NCBI GenBank assembly: GCA_025084515.1 | Contig: JAJAGP010003176.1 | Span: forward strand, 1 to 64,000 | Source: Ancistrus triradiatus | Lineage: Eukaryota; Chordata; Actinopteri; Siluriformes; Loricariidae | DNA: 64,000 bases | Direction: 5' to 3' | In this document: piece by piece, positions 1 to 11,678 of the stretch | Layout: every line of letters starts with the position of its first letter | Position numbering within the stretch: the first letter of the stretch is position 1 | Translations under genes and position numbers: made by a program | The notes under the pieces: generated by a model | The model's input: the letters and a program-made list of their open reading frames with translations, nothing else | Told to the model about the DNA's origin: nothing | The model's database searches: none

Positions 1-467
1 TGTGGATTGGTGGAGTCCAAACTCTTTAGAGATGGTTTTGTAACCTTTCCCAGCCTGATGAGCATCAACAACTCTTTTTCTGAGGTCCTCAGAAATCTCC
101 TTTGTTCGTGCCATGATACACTTCCACAAACAGACTTTGATAGATCCCTGTTCTTTAAATAAAACAGGGGGCCCACTCACACCTGATTGTCATCCCATTG
201 ATTGAAAACACCTGACTCTAATTTCACCTTCAAATTAACTGCTAATCCTAGAGGCTCACATACTTTTGCCACTCACTAATATGTAATATTGGATCATTTT
301 CCTCAATAAATAAATGACCAAGTATAATATTTTTGTCTCATTTGTTTAACTGGGTTCTCTTTATCTACTTTTAGGACTTGTGTAAAAATCTGATGATGTT
401 TTAGGTCATATTTATGCAGAAATAAAGAAAAATCTAAAGGGTTCACAAACTTTTACGCAACACTGTA
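1..467 (-). mobile_element. Tc1-like transposon, 5' part (family A)
   Basis: The start of a Tc1/mariner element read on the minus strand, cut by the window edge. Its outer end is at 467, where the terminal repeat closes on a TA dinucleotide (ttcacaaac...cactgTA). The minus strand at 1-114 encodes the first 38 transposase residues without a stop: MARTKEIS, then AHQAGKGYKTISKEFGLHQS, which is the N-terminal paired-like helix-turn-helix that binds the terminal repeats. The same family recurs at 5470, 16465, 26598 and 48787. The rest of the transposase lies outside the window, so whether this copy is intact is unknown. Confidence 0.9.
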
Positions 468-2200
468 TGTGTTGCAGGCAGTGTGTGAAATGAGGCATTG
501 TACAGAATGCCAGAAATGGGACAGGAAAGCAACAAACCCTTAATATTTCACACATTTCCTACTTGTCATTCTGGCTAAGGCCTAGGCATTATATGCGTAG
601 GGAAAGTATATAGCATATTAGAATAACAGATATTTCATGCTTTGTCTAAACATTGTCTAAGGCATTCTATACCATGCCTTATTTCACATATTGTCTGTAA
701 CGTATTTAGCAGTGTTACTCAGCTGATTAAAGTTTTGCTAAAAGCTACTTGACACTCTAATCTCACTACTGGAAAACACATTGGCAGCTGCTGCACTGGT
801 TGTAACACACTTGAAAGAACTGACAAAACCATGTAGACTAAAAGGTTTCCTGTTGTCACTTTACTACTATGCATGTAGTGCACATCTTGATTGCATTGTT
901 ACCAGAATTAGATGTATTTTTTTGCCGTTTGATTATATTGAGCATGTAAACACAGAATTCTCAAGTAAGGTGAAGGGATTGATACTTTTGCACAAAAGTA
1001 GCATTGTGATTTCCCCCAATTCCCCAGACCAGCCACTCTCACTAGCTCTTTATGTCAGCCCCCCCAGCCTACAGTAGACTGCTAGCAAGCGAGCCCTCCT
1101 GCAGACAGGTGGCAAAGGTTGTCTGCTGACTGTGGGGTGTAATTCACTTTTAGTCATACAAACAGCCCTGCTATTATTGTCTGAACCACGAGACATTTTT
1201 CATTCATGGTTTCACTTGCAGTACTGCATATAGTCAGGGCAGGCTTATATATATGTATATCTTCTGCTGTCATATGTCCCATTTCTGTATTTCTTTCTGT
1301 GGAAGTTTCAGGAGAGCTTATAATCAACACCTGGATAAACAAAGCTATAAAATCTTAATAGACTGAGAATACTGTCTCATACTCAGGAACCCAACGTCAG
1401 CCAAACCACAGATTGCAAAATTGCCCCACGTTTGAACTGTTTTTCCACCTGGTTGGCATGTCTGCTCTGACAGAGAGCGGACAACAGACGTGTGAGGCTG
1501 CTAGGAGATTATGGTTCACTGGAGCACATGTGCCTCCTGTATTTAGTGTGGCAGTATGAAGCTCATGTGTTTTACGTACAGCAGGAAGGAGCCTGAAAAT
1601 ATTTCCACACAGTTGGTGATTTGTTACACTGCAGACTTTTCACAGAAGAACATCCTGAGACTGAACATTGTTAGCTACAAACGTATAAACAAATGATGTC
1701 ATTCTGTCTGAGCGGCATTAGTATAACAGTTGCATATAAACACAGAACAACAGCATTCTTTACATTTCCATATCATTTGACATTATTAATTCACCATTTG
1801 TTTGGATGACACTTGGGTGGTGCTGCAGTCATTTGCTAACCCAGCAAAACCCAGACTTGGGTTTTTTTTTACAGCAATGCATTCCGTCTTGGTTGAGGGT
1901 CACAAAAGCACAAATGGACATGTGTGAAGGAGCAGTGGCCAAATTCTGGGATAGGCTGCCAGAACGTTCGTGGAAACCAGACTAAAACAATATAGCCCCG
2001 AGCCTTAACAGGCTGTTTCATGTGTTCAGGCAGTGTCATGTATTACGAGTGCTTCATTATACTTCAGTATGACAAGTGCTAACACTGCTCTTCAATTAAA
2101 ATGTAGTTTTCCTCACTACACCACAAAGCCTAAAATAATTGGATGAGGCCTATGTAACACAGTCTCAGTTCCAGATGAGTGTGCAATACCTGAGCAATCT
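468..2200. other. Intergenic, no gene recognised
   Basis: AT-rich DNA. The longest open frame (781-1077) starts with TTG and has no recognisable domain or supporting splice context, so I treat it as chance. There is a short TA-rich stretch near 1245-1260. I see no repeat family I can name. Confidence 0.6.
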
Positions 2201-2206
2201 TCAAAA

Positions 2207-3190
2207 GGGTCTTCTTCTTCTTCTTTCGGCTTCTCCCTTTATCAGGGGTCACCACAGCGAGTTAAACGTTTCCACCTCACTCTGTCCTCCACGTCCTCTA
2301 CTCTCACCCCAACTCCCTGCATATCTTCATTTACCACAACCAAATAACTCCTCTTTGGTCTTCCCTCTCCGTCTCTTTGCCTGGCAATCGCTCATCTCCA
2401 ACATCCTCCTACCAATATATCCACTATCCCTCCTCTGCACATGTCCAAACCATCTCAGTCTTCCCTCTCGAATTTTGTCTCCCAATTTTCCAACCTGTGC
2501 TGTCCCTCTGATGATCTCATTCCTAATCCTGTCCACCCTAGACACTCTTAAAGAGAACCTCAACACCTTAAGTTCTGCCACCTCCAGCTCTGCTTCCTGT
2601 CTCTGTCAGTGCCACTGTCTCCAACCCATACAACAAGGCTGGTCTCACTACTCTCTTATAAATCTTTCCTTTCACTTTTGCTGTGACTCTTTTGTCACAC
2701 AGCACTCCTGACACTCTTCTCCACCCACTCCATCCTGCCTGTACTCTCTTCTTCACCTTCTTTCCACACTCCCCATTTCCTTGGACAGTTGATCCCAAGT
2801 ACCTGAACTCCTGGACCTTTGTGACCACTGATCCCTGTAGCCTGACTGTTCCACCTGACTCCTTTTCATTTACACACATGTATTCTGTCTTACTACAGTT
2901 GACTTTCATTCCTCTCCTTTCCAGATTATACCTCCACCTCTCCAAAGTTCTCTTCTACTGTTCCCTGTTCTCACTACAGATTCACAATGTCCCGTCTGCA
3001 AACATCATAGTCCACGGCGATTCCTGTCTGACCTCATCTGTTAGTCTGTCCATCACCAGAGCAAATAAGAAGGGACTCAGGGCCGATCCTTGATGCAGTC
3101 CCACCTCTACCTTGAAGCTATCTGTCACTCCTACAGCACATCTCACCGCTGTCACGCTGTTCTCATACATGTCCTGCACTAATCTAACGT
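2207..3190 (-). pseudogene. RTE-like LINE reverse transcriptase fragment
   Basis: A 5'-truncated, frameshifted non-LTR retrotransposon. Reading the minus strand from 3179 downwards gives reverse-transcriptase motifs: GLHQGSALSPFLFALVMDRL, then MMFAD at the catalytic FADD box, where an extra G near 3010 breaks the frame. From 2945 to 2568 come the post-catalytic motifs (KTEYMCVNEKES, FRYLGSTVQGNGECG). From 2581 to 2327 comes the C-terminal part (IRNEIIRGT, RWFGHVQRRDS, IGRRMLEM). A TTC-rich tract at 2209-2225, GAA on the coding strand, looks like the microsatellite tail of the LINE. The endonuclease domain is absent. RTE clade is my best assignment from motif wording. A second tail fragment of the same family is at 33635-33872. 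Confidence 0.85.
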
Positions 3191-3194
3191 ACCT

Positions 3195-3880
3195 ATACTG
3201 TACCTATAGAAAATCATCATAACCTGTCAAACTTATTACTTAACTTTGTCATATTACATCCTGAAAATTCAAATAAATTAAACCCAAATTTCCCAGCTTA
3301 GATTTACATGGCAAATGGCTTTATGGTCAGGTTGGGCAGAGCCCCACTCAAATACTAATCCTTTTCATCCTCGTCGTCATATGTGATAAATATCATAGAT
3401 TTTGACAGACTGACATATTGGCAGATTAAGTATTATTTTCTGTTAATTAAATGTTTATTTGATATTTATAAAAACGAAATATTTTTAAGCCATTGTCAAA
3501 TGCGTTAATTTAACCTACAGTCACTCACAGGTTTGTGTAGTAGATCTGTCACATGTGGTATAGCAAGTTATTGGGCTAAGGCTAGCCCAGTGTAAATAGT
3601 GTTTGTTTGTAAATTGTTTGTACATAGTGGTTATACTGTATATTGTAATGTTAAATAAATTTGCATGACTTAACCATTGACTACTTTATAGGTGCTAGAG
3701 GCAATACATAGAGATTTGTATAGGCTAACCAATAAGTCCAGATATATGTTTACTTTTTGAAAATTATACTAAATGCGTACCTGCAGGGTGTAGCTCTGTT
3801 TCTCAGGCACTTGGGTAAATTATTACCCAACAATCTAATAAAGGTAGATTCATTTCTCCCTGGTTATGGGAACATTTTGT
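3195..3880. other. Intergenic, no gene recognised
   Basis: AT-rich spacer between the LINE fragment and the SINE. No open frame of note and no recognised repeat. Confidence 0.55.
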
Positions 3881-4081
3881 GGGCTGTGGTAGCCTAGCGG
3901 TTAAGGTACTGGACTATGGACCAAAAGGTCCAGGGTTCAAATCCCACCTCTGCCAAGCTGCCACTGTTGGGTCCTTGAGCAAGGCCCTTAACCCACAATT
4001 GCTTGGATTGTAAGACTGTACCAATTGTAAGTCGCTCTGGATAAGGGCGTCTGCTAAATGCTGTAAATGTAAATGTAAATG
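3881..4081 (+). mobile_element. tRNA-derived SINE
   Basis: A tRNA-like head carries a pol III A box (tagcctagcgg, 3890-3900) and a perfect B box (ggttcaaatcc, 3934-3944). A body follows (cttgagcaaggcccttaac), then a tail made of tgtaaa repeats up to 4081. It sits inside or at the edge of a Tc1 transposase remnant that continues at 4080. Relatives are at 6495, 33455 and 50775. It is not a functional tRNA gene, because it continues into a SINE body and the cloverleaf is degenerate. Confidence 0.88.
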
Positions 4082-4930
4082 TTTTGCTGTGGCGGCAATT
4101 GGTCAGGATTGAAGGCAAAAGGGATTCTGCCAAGTACATACAGATTCCTGAGGAATGCATATGGTCCTCTGCTAGACAACTGAAGATGGTTCCAGCACAA
4201 CAATGACCCTAAACATCAGGAGCATTTCTAGACTACTTGTCATACTGGGGCACACACAGAATTTAGAGGGCCACAGCTGTACAGTCGTTGGGGCACAACC
4301 GTGCATAAAAAATAAGCCTGTTAAACACTAAATAGATTAAGTGCTTAATACTTACATGAGCATTACTCTGCCATGAATTTGAAATGACAAATGAACACTA
4401 AAGAATGTATATTAATTGCATTAATTTTGTTTACACTAACGTAACTGATGCCTTTGCTAGTTTAATGAACGCCTTGCTTTAGCAGTTTAATAAGTACTTT
4501 AGGTAGGAGCTATCATTACCTTGTCTGCAGCGTGGCTGACTGTCTTAAGTATTTGAGGATGTCCATTATTTCAAAAACCAAAAGAAACTGGCTCTGACAA
4601 GCTTTTGGAAAGATGCTGGGGCATTATGGGAAATGTAGTGTCTGTAGTGAATTTGTGTGGCATGTCCTGTAGCTCTGCTCAGCAATCCAGGATAAAACTG
4701 GCTCTTTACAGCTGTGATGTTAGTGGGGTACAGCAACCTTTTATTGGAGCAGATTCACCAGTAAAGTGGGTCTGATGGCCACTCTGCTAAACATACTGCC
4801 AAATCAAAACAACTCAAGGATGGTGCAAGGACAGGAAGGTAAATGCCCTTGACTCGCCAGGTCAGAGCTTTGACCTACGTCCAGTAGAAAATCAGCGAAT
4901 AGGCTGTGGATCTGAGCAGCATTTCTGTTG
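4080..4930 (+). pseudogene. Tc1-like transposase remnant split by an insertion
   Basis: Two pieces of one Tc1-type transposase, 4080-4216 and 4795-4930. The first piece reads roughly GKRDSAKYIQIP...SARQLKM and ends in a degenerate DPKH box (aatgaccctaaacat). The second resumes with KHTAKSKQ-like sequence, then WCKDRKVNALDSPGQSFDL, which corresponds to the DLNPIE region. Between the pieces lies the hAT-like element 4217-4786. The frame is broken in several places and both element ends are missing, so this is an old inactive copy from a different Tc1 family than 1-467. Confidence 0.72.
4217..4786 (+). mobile_element. hAT-like non-autonomous element with 8 bp duplication
   Basis: A 570 bp element that starts CAGGAGCATTTCTAG and ends GCCACTCTG (CAGAGTGGC in reverse complement). 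It is flanked on both sides by the 8 bp direct repeat ctaaacat (4209-4216 and 4787-4794). An 8 bp target duplication and CAG-type ends are the hallmark of the hAT superfamily. It has no coding capacity. A second, inverted copy is at 30229-30876. Confidence 0.8.
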
Positions 4931-4934
4931 GCTA

Positions 4935-5469
4935 CAAAATTTGACCGAAGTTGAACAAAAAAAAAATTTTGTTGCACAAACCTGATGCAGAGAAATATAT
5001 CCATGCACTCTGATGCTGTATTACAGTACAACCTGATGTATAGAAGTATAACCCTGTTAGTCTAGTTCCTCCTTCATACCAAAAACATGCATTGGGTATG
5101 AATGTGGCTGACCACCTTTCTCCTGTCATGAATAGCTACTGATGTTGTGACATTAAATAAAACAAATAAGAGTCTTAGAAGTAAATAGTATTTCTATGTT
5201 AAAACTACACTTCATTGAAGTATGTTGCGTAATCATTCTTTGACAAAATACAGTTTAATTTATTTTCTTACACCATTCCTGATGAATATGATGTCAAAGC
5301 AGTACTGCAGCATAGACTTAGACTTATTCTATATTGTTTCCTGGTGTTCCTGTGTTTCTCAGTACCTAACAAATACAGTAGTTATTATTGGTAATTTGGT
5401 GCTGATGTCATGATAACCTTTGTAATCTCATGTAGTATTAGGAAAAAAGAAAAAGTACTACACTCCAAA
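4935..5469. other. Intergenic, no gene recognised
   Basis: AT-rich spacer without recognisable coding or repeat content before the next Tc1 copy. Confidence 0.5.
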
Positions 5470-6402
5470 TACGGTGGTGCTTGAAAGTTTGTGAACCCTT
5501 TAGAATTTTCTATATTTCTGCATAAATAGGACCTAAAACATCATCAGATTTTCACACAAGTCCTAAAAGTAGATAAAGAGAAACCAGTTAAACACATGAG
5601 ACAAAGTGACATATTAGTGAGTGGCAAAAGTATGTGAACCTCTAGGATTAGCAGTTAATTTTGAATGTGAAATTAGAGTCAGGTGTTTTCAATCAATGGG
5701 ATGACAATCAGGTGTGAGTGGGCACCTGTTTTATTTAAAGAACAGGGATCTATCAAAGTCTGCTCTTCACAACACATGTTTGTGGAAGTGTATCATGGCT
5801 CAAACAAAAGAGATTTCTGAGGACCTCAGAAAAAGAGTTGTTGATGCTCATCAGGCTGGAAAAGGTTACAAAACCATCTCTAAAGAGTTTGGACTCCACC
5901 AATCCACAGTCAGATAGATTGTGAACAAATATAAGAAATTCAAGACCATTGTTACCCTCGACCAACAAAGATCACTCCAAGAGCAAGGTGTGGAATCGTT
6001 GGCAAGGTCACAAAGGACCCCAGGGTAACTTCTAAGCAACTGAAGGCCTCTCTCACATTGGCTAATGTTAATGTTCATGAGTCCACCATCAGAAGAACAC
6101 TGAACAACAATGGTGTGCATGGCAGGGTTGTAAGGAGAAAGCCACTGCTCTCCAAAAAGAACATTGCTGCTCGTCTGCAGTTTGCTAAAGATCACGTGGA
6201 AAGTGTTATGTTTGGAGAAAGGAAAACACTGCATTCCAGCATAAGAACCTTATCCCATCTGTGAAACATGGTGGTGGTAGTACCATGGTTTGGGCCTGGT
6301 TTGCTGCATCTGGGCAGGACGGCTTGCCATCATTGATGGAACAATGAATTCTGAATGATATCAGAGAATTCTAAAGGAAAATGTCAGGACATCTGTCCAT
6401 GA
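5470..6402 (+). mobile_element. Tc1-like transposon, 3'-truncated (family A)
   Basis: The left terminal repeat begins at TA 5470 (tacggtggtgcttgaaag). The 5' untranslated part and transposase follow, and homology stops abruptly near 6402 (aggacatctgtccatga), so the right end is missing. Degraded SINE sequence follows. Confidence 0.92.
5795..6402 (+). pseudogene. Tc1 transposase pseudogene (family A)
   Basis: It begins at ATG 5795 with MAQTKEISEDLRKRVVDAHQ and keeps the first helix-turn-helix up to STVR, then hits TAG at 5915. Later pieces occur in other frames: ESTIRRTLNNNGVHGR near 6080, KKNIAARLQFAKDHV near 6160 and IDGTMNSE near 6330. A deletion near 6198 joins DHV directly to the VMFGERK region. 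This removes the segment that normally carries the first catalytic Asp (WTDET). It cannot encode an active transposase. Confidence 0.9.
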
Positions 6403-6494
6403 TGCTGATCAAGGAATCATCTCATGGCACTGCAACAGCAACTGCAGCGGACTGGTTCCAGCGGCCGTACGACCCTGAGCAAGAACAATAGGAG

Positions 6495-6641
6495 TTAAAG
6501 CAGATGCCAACTAGAGTTGAGGTGAGCAGTTGAGGAATAAGGGAAACACCGGCCCAGCAGTGTCATCTCGGCAGGGCTGGCATTTAAACTCACAACTTTC
6601 CATTTAGTAGTTGAGAGCTTTAACTACTGCACCACTCCCAT
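6495..6641 (-). mobile_element. Degraded tRNA-derived SINE
   Basis: On the minus strand the sequence reads gggagtggtgcagtagttaa, then a degenerate B-box region (gtgagtttaaatgcc) and a short body. This resembles the SINE head at 3881. It abuts the truncated Tc1 copy. Confidence 0.55.
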
Positions 6642-6802
6642 TGTATGTCTTCACAATATACACAGTGTTAGTCATTGCAATGCTTTAAAACACTGAAGTG
6701 TTCGGAAATCACCTTAATTACATTAAGACTGATGCTTTTGTGCTGTCATTAAGCGTTATTGCCTCATACTATACTGTCATCACATGTTGACAATATCCTA
6801 AT

Positions 6803-6812
6803 TCTCTCTCTC

Positions 6813-6851
<39 letters not shown>
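6803..6851 (+). repeat. (TC)n microsatellite
   Basis: About 49 bp of TC dinucleotides with one interruption (tctatc near 6817). Confidence 0.97.
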
Positions 6852-6852
<1 letters not shown>

Positions 6853-9497
6853 GGGTAATTTGCTTCAGTACATTATAATTACAGCTTGGTAGACACTATG
6901 CATCTGAAAGAATTCCCCAGGAACCCAAAGGAAAAGAAAATCACAAAGGAATCCCCATAATATCTACTGAACAAAAATACACCAGTAACTCCCTGTGTTC
7001 AGATCTGTCAGATCTGCCATCCTATTTTTATCTGCTCCTGAAAAACTGAACTTCTGAATCTCACCCCTACCAACAGTTTCTTCGGTTTAATGTGAAGTTT
7101 AATGTGACGTACTTTTAGAATTACAATCATTTGTCATTGTAATAATGTTTTCCCCCTAAAACATTGTCTTAGAGTGTTTGGCTGGTGCAGTAGTCATGTT
7201 AGCCAACCTCTGTCTGGCTGGGTTGATTGTCACATGCAGAAAAAATTGTCTGTGCCCACCAGAGGTGGGGCCAGTCCAGGGATTATACTGTAACAGCAAC
7301 CCCTACCCAGCCTGGGATGGACTGTCATCCCATCTAGGGCATGCTCCAGAGATATGTGCTGGGAATAAATGGAATTAAACTTAATAAATAATTCAGAATC
7401 AGAATATATTGTCTGTATCTAAACAATTAGAGGTAGAACCTAAGGCAGCATCTGTGGTTTAAAGGTAAGAGCCAGTTGTTGGAAACAACTGTTCCTGAAA
7501 TCCTGGGTGCAAACCCCAGGCTAGGCTTTTAACCAGTTAGTTTTTGGCTTTTTTAATCTCAAAGGTAGTTATGTCTACTTTTGGCCTCATTCCATTTCTC
7601 CCAAGGGGTTTTAGGAGAAACATCTGAATATGTCATTGAAACATGAACACCAAAATTTTCCTTTTGGAAGAAACAGCCTTCAAAACATGTTTTTGAGTGT
7701 GAAATTGTGAGATGTGTGAGGCGTTATACAGTACAATCATTTGATTTTTACATTTCCATTTCTGCTTTTCTTTTCATAAATAATGTACTCATCACACTAG
7801 TAAGGTTAAGCTGATGTGGCAGGATTTAGTTACTGATAGAAAGGATTACACACATTTAAGCAATACGCATGTAATGTCTTGTAAATGTCTTGAATGTAAT
7901 GTGGAGCACAGTACTGGGTGTTGCCTGAAAGCCAAAGATATTTTTCATGCTTCACACACGCCTATGGCCCTGCAGATTACAGGCCTGTGTCCAGTTTGTC
8001 TTGTGCAACTGAGAGGCATAGCATTGCCCAAATACGCCCAGCCTTTAGAATTTGAGTCTAGTGTGTGTGGCACAGATAAATGCATCCATGTTGACTAATT
8101 GTGTTTTAGAACCAGAATGTGTTTATTGTGTGAATGGTCCAGAATTATCTTTGTGAGGTTCTTTGTGAGCCAAATGTTTTATCATTTGTTTCAAAACCAC
8201 AATGAGCTTACCTCTAACACACACATAAAATCAACTGATTTTATCTTCAAAGTTATCCCAGCTCCTCTCTTCTATAAGCATTGTTCAGTCTGCTTGAAAC
8301 TAGCTGCTTTGTTCTCCTCTTAATCACACTGAATGCCGAAACAATAGGATTTACTGGTATTTATCCTCTTTTGTCTTTTCATCTCCGTGAAGTATTGCTG
8401 TTTTGGTGCAAACATTATGCAGAGTGTGTGAACTCTACAATGCCTGTTTTATCAAGCCCTACATTCCAGATTTCATGGACAGCTGAAAACTAAAACAAGA
8501 TTTTTTATCAAACGGTATCAACACCACATAAAAAGAAACAACATCAGGGGACCTCAGGGGAAGGAGTTCGAGCTTGTTGTTGTCGTCTTACCACATGTCT
8601 GAGCACAGACCACTTGAATACCAAGGCTTCATCTGGGTCTTCTTTATGCCCTCTGTAGGTCTATGTGAGCCGGCAGTTTGAGCTCTACGTTTCCACATGG
8701 CTGACCATCTTTGCATTGGTAAACCTTAAATTGTGGGTTTGGCACACTGTAATCAGACGGCGTAATCACACAACCTGGTAATCAGCAGAGAAATTGACAT
8801 GTTTCCCATGTTTGCTTGCTGAGCCACAGGCAGTGTGGTCATTATACCCTCATTTCTCATTTGGAGCCATAAACACTCGTTTTTAAAAATACACACTAAT
8901 TTGGTCACATTTTCCATGCATTATTTCAAAATGTAAATTGCTTGAAGAAAGAGTGATTCAACCGAAACAGAGGTCCTCTGTCATCTTGTAATGATCATCT
9001 CTGCTATAAATAGTGTATCGAAATCTTTCATCCAAAATGGTGAATCAGCAAAGACTGTCTGGATTCTAATCCTAATTGTTTTAGGTAAATCTAGTAATTG
9101 TGTTTTGAGGGTAACAAAATACTGCTGACAGTGCTAAAAGAAACATAAATAAAAACCGGAATCACAAGCGTTGGGAATGGGGGAGAGTTTTCACTATAAA
9201 CATTAGAGAAAAGGAATTTTTTTTCCCAGCGTGTGTCCTTAGGTGGTCTGTGGTGGGTAAGGACAAAGCTCGGCTCTGTTATTAAGTGTGTGCGCAATAG
9301 GCTGACTCAGGATTTTTCTCATCACTGTGGATGACAAAAGTGATGCAAGTCTGTTTCTCAACCTCAGGGCACGCCTTTTTTGTATCAGTCAGTTGAAGAG
9401 AGTATATGATGAAGAAATAATTAAATGCATTTTTATTTGACGTGATGCGGAATGTTTGATACATTCGTGAGTGCAGTGTTGTAATCAAAAACATTAT
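6852..9497. other. Intergenic with SINE-tail remnants
   Basis: No gene recognised. At about 7255-7385 the sequence (gggatggactgtcatcccat, then gctccagagatatgtgctgg and ataaatgg) resembles the 3' tail of a common fish tRNA-SINE. At 7440-7540 there is another weak tRNA-like head. A 94-codon frame at 7814-8098 contains several Cys residues but no motif spacing I recognise, and I treat it as chance. Confidence 0.5.
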
Positions 9498-9498
9498 A

Positions 9499-9765
9499 CA
9501 GTGGTACCTCGGTTCTCAACCACCTCGGAACACATGGAATTCGGCTGTTGACGCACTAGAAAAATTTGTCTCTGTTCTCGTCGTTTGTTTCGTACATGGT
9601 GCACTTGCTTAAACTTGTATGAGTTGAGCCATGCGACTCATTTCAGCTGAAACTCGATTCATGAATCATGATTCATGAATCCTCTTGGCTTTTAGGCTGA
9701 CCAGTTAGCATTAGCAGCTAGTGCCCAGTTCACCAATAGAGTCTTCATTTTCCAAAGTCTTCATT
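9499..9765 (+). repeat. Interspersed repeat, cagtggtacctcggttctc family
   Basis: It begins cagtggtacctcggttctc. A near match (cagtggtagctcggttctcg) begins at 44402, so this is one interspersed family, probably a non-autonomous DNA transposon. It contains the short palindromic run attcatgaatcatgattcat. Its right side is cut by the Tc1-like element that follows. Confidence 0.55.
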
Positions 9766-9769
9766 TTAT

Positions 9770-10920
9770 TTTGCTTCAGCCATTCAGAGGTGGATTTGCT
9801 GGTGTGTTCTGTATCAATGTCCTGCTGCAGAACCCAAGTTCGTGTTCGTTTCAGCTTGAGGTCATGAACAGATGGGCGGACATTCTTCTTCAGGATTTTT
9901 GGTAGACAGCAGAATTCATAGTTCCATTTATCACAGCAAGTCTTCCAGGTCCTGAAGCAGCAAAACAGCCCCAGACCATCACACTACCACCACCATATTT
10001 TACTGCTGCTATAATGTTCTCTTTCTGAAATGCTGTGTTACTTTTACACCAGATGTAATGGGACACACACCTTCCAAAGAGTTCAACTTTTGTCTCGTCA
10101 GTCCACAGAATGTTTTCCCAAAAGTCTTGGGGATCATCAAGATGTGTTCTGGAAACACTGAGATGAGCTTTAATGTTCTTTTTGCCCAGCAGTGGTTTTC
10201 GTCTTAGAACTCTGCCATTTTTGCCCAGTCTCTTTCTTATGGTGGAGGCATGAACACTGACCTTAACTGAGGCAAGTGAGGCCTGCAGTTCTTTGGATGT
10301 TGTTGTGGGGTCATTTAGAGTCATTGCTGCGCTCTTGGGATAATTTTTGTCGGTCGGCCAGTCCTGGGAAGGTTCACCACTATTCCATGTCTTCACCATT
10401 TGTGGATAATGGCTCTCACTGTGGTTCGCTGGAGTCCCAAAGCTTTTAGAAATGGCTTTAGAAACCCTTCCAGGACTGATAGATCTCAGTTACTTTCTTT
10501 CTCAATTTGTTCCTTGAATTTCTTTGGATCTCGGCATGATGTGTAGCTTTTAAGGATCTTTTGTTTTTGTACTTCACTTTGTCAGGCAAGGTCCTATTTA
10601 AGTGATGTCCTGATGAGAAACAGTGTGGCAATAATCAGGTCTGGGTGTGGCTAGAGACAGTGAACTCAGGTGTGATAAACCATAGTTTGATGTTTAACAA
10701 GGGGGGCAATCACTTTTTCACACAGGGCCATGTAGGTTTGGATTTTTTTTTCTCCCTTAATAATAAACACCTTCATTTAAAAACTGTATTTTGTGTTTAC
10801 TTGTGTTGTCTTTGACTAATATTTAAATTGGTTTCATGTTCTGAAACACTTAAGTGTGACAAACATGCAAAAAAATAGGAAATCAGGAAGGGGGCAAACA
10901 TTTTTTCACACCACTGTATA
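9770..10920 (-). mobile_element. Tc1-like transposon, 3'-truncated (family B)
   Basis: The outer end is at about 10920, with a terminal repeat reading (minus strand) tacagtggtgtgaaaaaatg. The other end is lost: homology stops near 9770, just after the second catalytic Asp. The terminal sequence and transposase differ from family A. Confidence 0.87.
9775..10537 (-). pseudogene. Tc1 transposase pseudogene (family B)
   Basis: The start codon is at 10535-10537 (MPRSKEIQ). The N-terminal helix-turn-helix is frameshifted. A long intact stretch, 10399-9890, reads from MVKTWNSG through ASTIRKRLGKNGRVLRRKPL to ILWTDETKVELFG (first catalytic Asp), YGGGSVMVWGCFAASGPG and VINGTMNSAVYQ. Near 9811-9830 the second Asp box reads QQDID. 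The third acidic residue (DLNPIE region) is missing because the element is truncated. Confidence 0.9.
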
Positions 10921-11678
10921 TATAGCGATGCAGTATTGTTCACTTCCACAAAGCACAGAGATGAGGAATACTGAGTAAACACTGAAAAGGAGAAGTCAGA
11001 AAACAGAGGCATCAGCAAGCTTGTGCAACAGAAAGTCCAAACATGTCCATGATTCATGTTTAACATGTGCAAAACCAAAATTTCCACACAAATGCCCCTT
11101 GTTTGTTGTTAAAGGATGAATTCTTTTGTCCTCATTTTGGGTGCCACAGCAAAGACCCCAAGACTTGGTTGAGAGTGGACTGCCTAAACGCAATGCAGAG
11201 GCCAGGGGTCAAGTCACAGGTCACTGTCAATCACACAGACTTGAATGAGGGCCTTTGTTCTGGGAAACTTTACCTTTCTCTGGAAACTGATAAGAGGTTA
11301 GACAAGCCAAAGTCTAATGAAGTAATACAAAGAGCAATGGCAAGAGAGAGAAAGAGGAAAAGGTCGAGCTTGGTTTCTGTGTGCTTGCGTCCTTCTGTGT
11401 TTATGTGCACATCTTAGATCTTAGAAAGAGGGCCTTGAATGGGGGAATTTCTCATGCAGTACAGCTTTCCCTGAAACAGCTACTCCATCCAGCTGCTAGT
11501 CACTGACTCATACTTGTGCAATGAATTTTATTTACTCTTTCCTACCATTCCATTCTATGTGTATAAATGAGCAAATCCCTCTCCTGCACTCCTTCTACTG
11601 GACATAGCGTAAAGAAGATGCAACATTTCACCCACCTGTGTCCAATTCTGTAAGACTGGAAGGGTAAATACCAAGTGG
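10921..11678. other. Intergenic, no gene recognised
   Basis: Spacer between two Tc1 elements. Short open frames on both strands overlap each other and lack recognisable domains. Confidence 0.5.

Noticed and set aside
781..1077. 98-codon open frame
   Set aside because: Begins with TTG, no ATG-led domain, no promoter, splice or homology support; an AT-rich chance frame.
3890..3950. tRNA gene
   Set aside because: A and B boxes are present, but the sequence continues into a SINE body and tail, and no clean cloverleaf forms; it is a tRNA-derived SINE.
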